A stretch of 11,767 nucleotides of DNA from Bacteroidales bacterium. GTDB taxonomy: Bacteria; Bacteroidota; Bacteroidia; Bacteroidales; WCHB1-69. Position numbers and translations under genes: made by a program. This document shows positions 6,389 through 11,767 of this stretch, in pieces (the stretch's first letter is position 1; each line of letters opens with the position of its first letter). The notes beneath the pieces were generated by a model. It saw only the letters and a program-made list of their open reading frames with translations, was not told where the DNA came from and did not search any database. The DNA lies in assembly GCA_012838875.1 (NCBI GenBank), contig DUOL01000244.1:1-11767 (forward strand). The letters are read 5' to 3'.

Positions 6389-7174
6389 ATGAAAAAAGCA
6401 AAAAAAATAATCTTATTTCTTCTTTTTTTCCCTGCAATTCTCTTTGCTCAAAAGGAATTTAGTGCAAAAATATATGATGGAATAAACTTTACTCCCATTC
6501 ATGAAGCAATTATCTACAATTTAACTTCAGGAAATTACGTTTTTTCAGATAAAAATGGAAATTTTACCATTTCCGTTAAATTAAATGACACTTTGGTAAT
6601 TTCTAAATCTATTTATCGCCAGTTAGTAGTTATCATGGACAAAGATAACATAGATTTTAAAAATGAGAGTTTTTTACTTTACCACAAAGCAATTTTATTA
6701 AAAGAGGTGAGTGTTTATGCGTTAAATCCTAATTATGAGGGATTTAAGAAAGATGTTATTGCTATCAAACTTCCCGAGGTTTATGAAAAATTGCGGGGAG
6801 TTCAACTCTCGGATGAAGATTTAATGAATGCCGAATATCAAACGAAAGGACCGAATATATTGAGGAACACACCTTTAGCAAGTCCGATTACCTTTTTATA
6901 TAACAGATATAGTAAAAAGGCGAAAATGAAGCAGTTATATAACGAAATGGTGCAATATGAAGATGAAATCGACAAATTAGAAGCAAAATATAATCGGGAA
7001 TTAGTAAGGGAACTCACCGGGTTGAATGATGATAATTTAATGGAATTTATGGTCTTTTGTCGGTTTAGTTATTACGATTTAATTCGCTGGACGCCGGAGC
7101 AAATAATTACAAAAATTAAAGATAAATTCGACGAATACGAATATTATAAAGTTTTAAATGACGATTACGATTAA
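6389..7174 (+). CDS. Secreted CarboxypepD_reg-like domain protein of unknown function
   Basis: 261 aa. Residues 1-20 form a signal peptide (Lys-rich start, hydrophobic core, probable cleavage at FA|QK); there is no lipobox cysteine. Residues of about 23-108 look like the CarboxypepD_reg-like beta-sandwich common in Bacteroidota, with the pattern PIHEAIIYN...SDKNGNFTISV...DTLVIS. The rest is mostly helical: a segment with SPITFLYNRYSKKAKM (165-180), a likely coiled coil (about 181-210), and an acidic, aromatic C-terminus. It lacks the TonB plug and barrel usually attached to this domain in SusC-like receptors and is likely periplasmic or envelope-associated. Its stop codon overlaps that of the convergent ABC ATPase gene. 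Function is not recognisable; a link to the neighbouring transporter is only positional. Confidence 0.8.
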   Translation: MKKAKKIILFLLFFPAILFAQKEFSAKIYDGINFTPIHEAIIYNLTSGNYVFSDKNGNFTISVKLNDTLVISKSIYRQLVVIMDKDNIDFKNESFLLYHKAILLKEVSVYALNPNYEGFKKDVIAIKLPEVYEKLRGVQLSDEDLMNAEYQTKGPNILRNTPLASPITFLYNRYSKKAKMKQLYNEMVQYEDEIDKLEAKYNRELVRELTGLNDDNLMEFMVFCRFSYYDLIRWTPEQIITKIKDKFDEYEYYKVLNDDYD

Positions 7175-7944
7175 AAATTACTGTTTTTTGTAATATTTCC
7201 GCTCATATCTACCGATAATCTTTCCGGAAGATCAAATAAATTTTTAATATTTTCAGGATTAAAAACATTTTTCAGTTCTCCGTAACGAAATACTTTTCCG
7301 TTTTTAAGCATTAAAATCTTTTTTGCATACTGATTTATAATAGATAAATTATGCACCACAATTAAAATTGTAATCTTTTGATTTTCATTTAATTGTGATA
7401 AGATATCCATAATTTCAAATTGATGTGTAATATCGAGATTTGAGAGTGGTTCGTCAAGAAGGAGAATCGGTGTATTTTGTGCGATAGCGCGAGCAATTAA
7501 CACACGTTGTCGTTCTCCCCCACTCAATTGGTCGGTAAATTTGTTTTGTACATTAATTAAATGTGTCATTTCAAGAGCTTCCATCACAATTTCCTTATCT
7601 TTTGAAGAAAAGGTTTCCCAGCGATTTTGGTGGGGATTTCTACCCATCATAACGGTGTCAAAAACCGAAAAATTAAACAGGGAGTCGTTATATTGAGGTA
7701 CATAAGCTATATTTTTTGCTATATCTCGCGTTTTTAGTTTATCTAAATTTTTGTTATTAATAATAATGTTGTGGTTAGTTGGCAGTATTCTTGCTAACAC
7801 TTTTAATAAAGTTGTTTTTCCTGAGCCGTTAGGACCGATTATGGCGCAAAAATCTCCCTTTTCAAAATGCACGGAGATATTTTTAAGAATTTCTTTTTTC
7901 TCGTTTTTGTATTTATAAGATAAGTTTTCAGTCGTTATCATCAT
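7171..7944 (-). CDS. ABC transporter ATPase, FecE/BtuD-type (iron-siderophore, heme or cobalamin uptake)
   Basis: 257 aa nucleotide-binding subunit of an importer. All ATPase motifs are present in order: Walker A GPNGSGKT (37-44), Q-loop Gln84 (YVPQYN), signature LSGGERQR (140-147), Walker B with LLLDEP (161-166) followed by the D-loop, and the switch His198 (VVHN). The YVPQ context and FDTVMMGRNPH segment are typical of the FecE/FhuC/BtuD group. The ATG overlaps the stop of the upstream permease gene (ATGA, 7944-7941), indicating translational coupling, so the two form one complex at the inner membrane. No periplasmic binding protein or TonB receptor is encoded nearby, so the substrate cannot be chosen between Fe-siderophore, heme and vitamin B12. 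Confidence 0.93.
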   Translation of the reverse strand: MMITTENLSYKYKNEKKEILKNISVHFEKGDFCAIIGPNGSGKTTLLKVLARILPTNHNIIINNKNLDKLKTRDIAKNIAYVPQYNDSLFNFSVFDTVMMGRNPHQNRWETFSSKDKEIVMEALEMTHLINVQNKFTDQLSGGERQRVLIARAIAQNTPILLLDEPLSNLDITHQFEIMDILSQLNENQKITILIVVHNLSIINQYAKKILMLKNGKVFRYGELKNVFNPENIKNLFDLPERLSVDMSGNITKNSNF

Positions 7945-8963
7945 ATAAATTCTTTTTTTCTTCGAATGAGGAGATAGATAAAATAGGGAGCTCCTGCCAT
8001 AGCAGTAATACTTCCTACCGGTAATTCGGAAGGAATAGCAATTATTCTCGCTAAGGTATCGGCGATTAGCATAAAAATAGCGCCTACAAAAAGCGAAAAT
8101 ATAAAAACGGTACGAATATTGTTTCCCACTAAAATTCGTACAATATGGGGCACAATTAAGCCTATGAAACCGATAACTCCGCAGATTGAAACGGCGGTAG
8201 CAATGAGAACCGAAGCCGCCGAAAGTGTTAAAATGGTGATTTTTTCAGTATTAACCCCTAATGTTTTTGCCGTTTCACTACCTAACTGCAAGATATTAAG
8301 GTCTTTAGAGTGATAATAAAGAATAAATATTACGGGAATCATAATTGAGATTAATAAGAGAATATCACTCCAACTTGTCGTGCCAAAACTTCCCATTGTC
8401 CAAAAGATTATCTTTTGCATTGATTCTTGATTAATTACGATAAGAAGCGTAATAATGGCGGAGAGGAAGAAATTTATGGCGATTCCTATTAATAACAGCG
8501 AGTAGGTTGATTGTTTATTGCCGAATTGGGCGATAGTTATGATGACAAAGAGTGTTAACAATCCTGAAATGAGGGCTGCTATTGTAACGCCGAAAAAGAA
8601 GACGTTGAGTCCGAGAATAAAGGCGATGGCAGCGCCTAACGAAGCACCTGACGAGATTCCAAGAATATAGGGGTCGCAGATAGGATTTCTGAAAATAGAT
8701 TGAAATAGGGCGCCGCAAATAGCCAACGAAGCACCCGTTAACAGACTTAAAATGACACGTGGTAAACGAAGTTCCAAAATTGTCAAAACTTCGTACTGAT
8801 TAAATGATGAGTTAGCGTAAAAGCCCAATTTAGAAAGAAGAATTTTCCAAGTTGTTGTTATTGAAATAGGTACGGCTCCGACAGACGAAGCAAAGAAAAT
8901 AGAAAATAGTACCAATAAAAAAAGAACAACCAACGCTGTAAATCGTGATTTTTTCTTCGTCAT
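7941..8963 (-). CDS. FecCD/BtuC-family ABC transporter permease
   Basis: 340 aa, the usual length for the FecCD family, whose members form a homodimeric channel with about ten transmembrane helices each. A basic N-terminus leads into a first helix (about 9-29). Family landmarks follow: LRLPRV (65-70), FRNPICDPYILGISSGA (91-107), the LLLIGIAINFF helix (156-166), the ATPase-coupling region GFIGLIVPHIVR (265-276) and the C-terminal ELPVGSITAMAGAPYFIYLL (313-332). It imports iron complexes, heme or cobalamin, together with the overlapping downstream ATPase. It begins 29 bp after the unknown 233-aa gene stops, so all three are likely one operon. Only one permease gene is present, as in BtuC- or HmuU-type systems rather than paired FecC-FecD. 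Confidence 0.93.
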   Translation of the reverse strand: MTKKKSRFTALVVLFLLVLFSIFFASSVGAVPISITTTWKILLSKLGFYANSSFNQYEVLTILELRLPRVILSLLTGASLAICGALFQSIFRNPICDPYILGISSGASLGAAIAFILGLNVFFFGVTIAALISGLLTLFVIITIAQFGNKQSTYSLLLIGIAINFFLSAIITLLIVINQESMQKIIFWTMGSFGTTSWSDILLLISIMIPVIFILYYHSKDLNILQLGSETAKTLGVNTEKITILTLSAASVLIATAVSICGVIGFIGLIVPHIVRILVGNNIRTVFIFSLFVGAIFMLIADTLARIIAIPSELPVGSITAMAGAPYFIYLLIRRKKEFI

Positions 8964-8992
8964 ACTCTCTTTTTTAGCGGTAGAATTTAAAA

Positions 8993-9694
8993 TTATTCAC
9001 TCATTTCACCCTTCAACAAATTGTCAGGTTCAAAACGGAAACCGAGCCGTTTTCCTGTTTTTAAAATCATATTCTGATTCTCAATTTGCATCATTTCTTG
9101 AACCGTCATTAGAATATTGTTCTTATAGTCAGGCACTAAAAGGTCAAAATTGATAGTATAGAGAACAGCTGAAAGTAAAATTTCTTTCGCGGCTTCATAA
9201 TTAAAAGTATTAGAGCTAAAATTGTTCAATATTTGAGCTATTTCCCGTTTCCCTTCACTATAATATTTTCCCTCTTTATTAATTAATAAACGACCGATAA
9301 GATAACCTATATCATTGACTCTCTGATACTTGAAAGAATCAGCTAGAAAATTATAGATATAAATCATACCGCAGTAAGAACGCGTTTTATCTTCCTTAAT
9401 ATAAGTCGTTTTCATCACTTCATGATTTCGTGAAAACTCAAACACGTTCGAGTGCATTAAAAAAATGAGAATATCACCACCAAATTTTAATTGACATTCA
9501 AAGCTATTTCTATCGGTAAAATGCACCCGTACATTTTCATTATCACCCCCAAAATTCTGTTGGTAGTGGTTAGTAAAATCTAAAGCGGCGGTTTTTATCA
9601 GCTTTAAGGAATTGAAAGTTTCGTTATAAATACTATTTTTTAGATTTCCTTTATCTAATAGTTGTTTACAAACGTTGTTAATATCTTTTGCCAT
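8993..9694 (-). CDS. Conserved-looking hypothetical protein, first gene of the ABC operon
   Basis: 233 aa, soluble, with no signal peptide or membrane segment and no motif that I recognise. The predicted fold is mixed: an N-terminal helical stretch (1-50), a beta-rich middle with VRVHFTDRNSFECQLKFGGDILIFLMHSNVFEF (about 55-88), then alternating helices with many Tyr, Asn and Lys. An internal YLIGRLLINKEGKYYSEGKRE segment (about 147-167) is the most distinctive stretch. It has its own -7 box 11 bp before the start and is followed after 29 bp by the FecCD permease gene, so it is probably cotranscribed. Codon use and length argue for a real gene. Whether it helps uptake or is unrelated cannot be told from the sequence. 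Confidence 0.75.
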   Translation of the reverse strand: MAKDINNVCKQLLDKGNLKNSIYNETFNSLKLIKTAALDFTNHYQQNFGGDNENVRVHFTDRNSFECQLKFGGDILIFLMHSNVFEFSRNHEVMKTTYIKEDKTRSYCGMIYIYNFLADSFKYQRVNDIGYLIGRLLINKEGKYYSEGKREIAQILNNFSSNTFNYEAAKEILLSAVLYTINFDLLVPDYKNNILMTVQEMMQIENQNMILKTGKRLGFRFEPDNLLKGEMSE

Positions 9695-9704
9695 TTTTTT
9701 TTAG

Positions 9705-9712
9705 CAAAAATA
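9705..9712 (-). promoter_or_regulatory. -7 box of the 9694-7171 operon
   Basis: On the minus strand this is TATTTTTG followed by CTAA, a perfect TAnnTTTG match ending 10 bp before the ATG (9694-9692). The predicted leader is only a few nucleotides long. No Fur-like 19-bp palindrome is visible around it, so iron control cannot be claimed. Confidence 0.5.
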
Positions 9713-9793
9713 CGGAAATTTTTAAGATGTTGGTAAAGAAAATTTTAATATCCCGTTCACTTGATTTTAGCAGTTGTTATGTCATTATGCTTC

Positions 9794-10627
9794 TTATTGT
9801 CCTGAAAATAAATCTAATTCTATTGGTGAGGTTTGTCCGATTTTTTGTTGAATAAAATCAAGTCTAAATTTATCCTTTATTTTGCCATTATTTTCAAGTC
9901 TATCAATTATCATTTTGTAATAATCAGGATGCAATTCACAACTTATATAATTTCGCTTTAAGTCTTTGCATGTAAATAATTCACTCCCACTTCCACCAAA
10001 TAAAATAAACACATCGTCACCTTCTTGTGTACATGACTTAATAAGCATTTCAACCAATTTTAACGGTATTTGACAGGAATGAAATGTTTTATCTTTGCTT
10101 ACATTTTTCACTAAATCAAAATAAAACCAACTATATGGCATGCGTCCCAAATGACCTGCTGCAATGCGTCCTTGTATTCTTTTGTCTGTAGGATTCTGAT
10201 AAGGTACTGCCACATTGTCCTTGTAGAATTTATTATTTTTACTCTTGGTCGCATGTAAAATGCTTCTATGAGCAGTTGTAAAACGTCTTGGACTATGTCC
10301 TACATTCGTGTTGTATATCCAGACATAATCTTGTACATCATAAGCATTGTCATCTAAAAATTTAACTCTCAAGTGAGCATTTTGTTTCGGATAATTCATC
10401 ATAAATAAACTTCCTGTCGGTTTTAAAACTCGCAAACTTTCTTTTGTGAGTTCAATGTACCAATCTATATAATCATTCCATTTTTTAGTGTAATTTTTCC
10501 CCGCATAATTAATTCCAACATTATAATCAGGGTCACCATATACCATGTCTAATGAATTATCCGGGATACGCTTTAATACCGCAATTACATCTTCGTTAAA
10601 AACTTTATTCCTAAACTCTTTAATCAT
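9794..10627 (-). CDS. Beta-class DNA methyltransferase (N6-adenine or N4-cytosine), restriction-modification partner
   Basis: 277 aa S-adenosylmethionine-dependent methylase. The catalytic motif IV is DPDY (32-35), a D/NPP(Y/W)-type variant followed by NVGINYAGKNYTKKW. It precedes motif X (SCQIPLKLVEMLI, 184-196) and the SAM-binding motif I (FILFGGSGSE, 207-216), so the order IV-X-I is that of the beta class. Motif I lacks the usual DPF lead-in and ends SE instead of TT. The target recognition region lies between (about 95-180), with NTNVGHSPRRFTTAHR. A C-terminal ISCELHPDYYKMIIDRL segment matches the SAM-fold end. It starts 5 bp after the nuclease gene stops, which implies a shared transcript. 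It should protect host DNA from that nuclease; the recognition sequence is not deducible. Confidence 0.9.
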   Translation of the reverse strand: MIKEFRNKVFNEDVIAVLKRIPDNSLDMVYGDPDYNVGINYAGKNYTKKWNDYIDWYIELTKESLRVLKPTGSLFMMNYPKQNAHLRVKFLDDNAYDVQDYVWIYNTNVGHSPRRFTTAHRSILHATKSKNNKFYKDNVAVPYQNPTDKRIQGRIAAGHLGRMPYSWFYFDLVKNVSKDKTFHSCQIPLKLVEMLIKSCTQEGDDVFILFGGSGSELFTCKDLKRNYISCELHPDYYKMIIDRLENNGKIKDKFRLDFIQQKIGQTSPIELDLFSGQ

Positions 10628-10632
10628 CTGTT

Positions 10633-11466
10633 TTAATTTGTTTGCACTAATTTATATGAAGCTGATTTTATAAATTTTATTGATGTAATGTCCAATGGTT
10701 TTGAAAGTGTATAAGCCCATAATTTCAAAATATCACCTGTTTTTAATTTTTCTCTAACTACATAAACACCATATATTTCTTTAATTTTACCCTTTATTGT
10801 ATCTTTTGCATTATGATAATACAAGAATGGATGATACAATTGATATACAGAAAAACTATCAGGTTTCCCGTTTTTAGCTTCAAAAATTCCTATAGTTCCT
10901 TGAAATTCAATAGTTAAATCAACTTCTATTTGAATATTGGTCAATTCAAGTTTTGCTTGCTTGCCGAAGGAATACTTAAAAGATGTTTTAGTTCTATGAG
11001 GAAAATATGTCTTTGGTCTTTCAGATATATCAATATCTTCAAATTCAGTATCTTTCTCAAAAAGAAAATGATGCAAAATACGTTGATTATTTGCAACCGA
11101 TAAGATGTTACTTTCACTTGAATTATAGTGATTTAGTAAACTTTTTCTATAATACCAGGTTATTGTTTTTTGTATAGGCTCAAAATCATGATATACTTTT
11201 TTGATACCTTTAATAAATTTATGTTTGCCATTTCCAATATGAATAATAGCTAAGTCGTTTTTTTTCAAAATTTCCGGAAGTTTTGCTTTATTATCAAGTT
11301 TAGTAACATCAAAAGGATTTCCAAACCCAATTCTCTTACATACATCTTTTACGATGTCGTTGTGGAAAACATAATCATTCTTCTTTTTACATATTTTATA
11401 TAGTTCTTCTATAACTTTTTCTTTTTTACTTGCCATACGTTTTAATTTTAGAGTGGTTTTATCCAC
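10633..11466 (-). CDS. Probable type II restriction endonuclease (PD-(D/E)XK type)
   Basis: 277 aa from the first ATG. A second ATG at residue 11 (MASKKEKV) is an equally good start and gives 267 aa. The N-terminal part (about 11-88) is Lys-rich and helical, ending in IIHIGNGKHKFIKG, and looks like a winged-helix DNA-binding domain. The C-terminal part contains a candidate nuclease site: Asp183 (IEVDLTIEF), then Glu196-Ala-Lys198 (IGIFEAKNG), then Gln209 in VYQLYHPFLYY. This is the D...ExK order of the PD-(D/E)XK superfamily with a trailing Gln as in several restriction and Holliday-junction enzymes. The immediately following methyltransferase gene makes a restriction role likely. The assignment is from pattern and context; I recognise no named enzyme. 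Confidence 0.7.
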   Translation of the reverse strand: MDKTTLKLKRMASKKEKVIEELYKICKKKNDYVFHNDIVKDVCKRIGFGNPFDVTKLDNKAKLPEILKKNDLAIIHIGNGKHKFIKGIKKVYHDFEPIQKTITWYYRKSLLNHYNSSESNILSVANNQRILHHFLFEKDTEFEDIDISERPKTYFPHRTKTSFKYSFGKQAKLELTNIQIEVDLTIEFQGTIGIFEAKNGKPDSFSVYQLYHPFLYYHNAKDTIKGKIKEIYGVYVVREKLKTGDILKLWAYTLSKPLDITSIKFIKSASYKLVQTN

Positions 11467-11503
11467 TATTTTTCGGATAGGACTATGCTTATTTTTATAT
11501 ATG

Positions 11504-11511
11504 CAAATATA
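11504..11511 (-). promoter_or_regulatory. -7 box of the restriction-modification operon
   Basis: On the minus strand this reads TATATTTG followed by CATA, a TAnnTTTG match located 38 bp upstream of the first nuclease ATG, or 68 bp upstream of the internal one. It is embedded in an AT repeat, so a chance match is possible. Confidence 0.4.
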
Positions 11512-11530
11512 TATATTTTTTTATTTCGGA

Positions 11531-11743
11531 ATGAAAATTACTGATAACGAAATTAAAGCAATTGGGTTAGAGCAACTTTATATTATCACCCTTTCGGGGT
11601 TAGGTTTGAATTTCCTGTTTTCATTTTTTCACTATCAATTTATAAGTTTTGCACGAGCAGGTTGGTTGCGTGAGGCGCTTAGGTGGAAAGCCCGCAAGGG
11701 CGGAAGCCGATGGGGACGCGGCGGCAAAAAAGCGAGCTTGTAA
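11531..11743 (+). CDS. Doubtful small ORF running into repeat copy 2
   Basis: From the ATG at 11531 (preceded by CGGA) the frame encodes 70 codons; an upstream ATG at 11453 would overlap the nuclease start and is less likely. The first 35 residues (MKITDNEIKAIGLEQLY, then a hydrophobic LSGLGLNFLFSFF-like stretch) could be real protein, possibly one membrane helix. From about residue 34 the frame is inside the GC-rich repeat and reads WKARKGGSRWGRGGKKASL, which reflects the hairpins and not a protein. It may be the remnant of a gene whose 3' end was replaced by the repeat, or no gene at all. Confidence 0.25.
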   Translation: MKITDNEIKAIGLEQLYIITLSGLGLNFLFSFFHYQFISFARAGWLREALRWKARKGGSRWGRGGKKASL

Positions 11744-11767
11744 GCTCTTTTTGCCGCCTTGCGTCCC
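11630..11767 (+). repeat. GC-rich multi-hairpin repeat element, copy 2 (cut by window edge)
   Basis: Same order and orientation as the copy at 4168. It begins CACTATCAA, then GTTGGTTGCGTGAG, the GCCC-GCAA-GGGC hairpin (11690-11701), and the long arm GGGACGC (11713-11719) pairing with GCGTCCC (11761-11767), where the window ends. The apical stem is GAGCT-TGTA-AGCTC. Compared with copy 1 it has a deletion after CACTATCAA and a changed first hairpin (GAGGCGCTTAGGTGG instead of GAGGGCGCAGCCG), while the 50-bp central arm is nearly identical. Confidence 0.75.

Noticed and set aside
8515..8718. Second minus-strand frame inside the permease gene
   Set aside because: It overlaps the well-supported FecCD permease in another frame and is Arg-rich with no recognisable motif.
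9794..11466. BREX, DISARM or another larger defence island
   Set aside because: Only a nuclease and a methylase are visible; no ATPase, helicase, phosphatase or other marker gene accompanies them within the window.

Overview
The window looks like a chromosome segment from an AT-rich member of the Bacteroidota. Several genes are preceded by the phylum's characteristic -7 promoter box (TAnnTTTG, six instances) and there are few Shine-Dalgarno sites. YbeY and the LutB-like protein carry motif variants I associate with this phylum, and one lipoprotein-free secreted protein has a CarboxypepD_reg-like domain. The species cannot be named from the sequence alone.

Layout. Positions 1-2548 (+) hold the 3' end of ispE (isoprenoid synthesis), ybeY (rRNA maturation) and mnmG (tRNA wobble modification). 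A 16-bp parS-like palindrome overlaps the mnmG start. Next come a tRNA-Arg(CCU) gene on the minus strand (2709-2780) and an isocitrate/isopropylmalate-type dehydrogenase (2953-4146, +). From 4168 to about 4378 there is a GC-rich island made of consecutive hairpins; a second, incomplete copy in the same orientation runs off the right edge (11630-11767). A minus-strand pair follows: rpiB, then a short LutB-like LUD/4Fe-4S protein (5955-4421). A 433-bp, very AT-rich gap (5956-6388) contains several DnaA-box-like nonamers and leads into a secreted CarboxypepD_reg-like protein (6389-7174, +). Converging on it is a minus-strand operon (9694-7171): an unknown 233-aa protein, a FecCD/BtuC-type permease and its ATPase. 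The right end carries a two-gene restriction-modification module on the minus strand (a probable PD-(D/E)XK nuclease, then a beta-class DNA methyltransferase). Beyond it, divergently placed, is a doubtful small ORF running into the second repeat copy.

How it fits together. Most of the window is ordinary housekeeping and nutrient uptake. The least explained item is the two-copy multi-hairpin GC-rich element. Its two copies differ at stem positions in ways that keep G-C or G.U pairing, which hints at selection on an RNA fold. The parS-like site and the DnaA-box-like cluster lie 5.4 kb apart, so a replication origin here is worth testing, though this is inference. The restriction-modification pair is accessory DNA. 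No previously undescribed multi-gene system is evident; the repeat element is the best candidate for something new.
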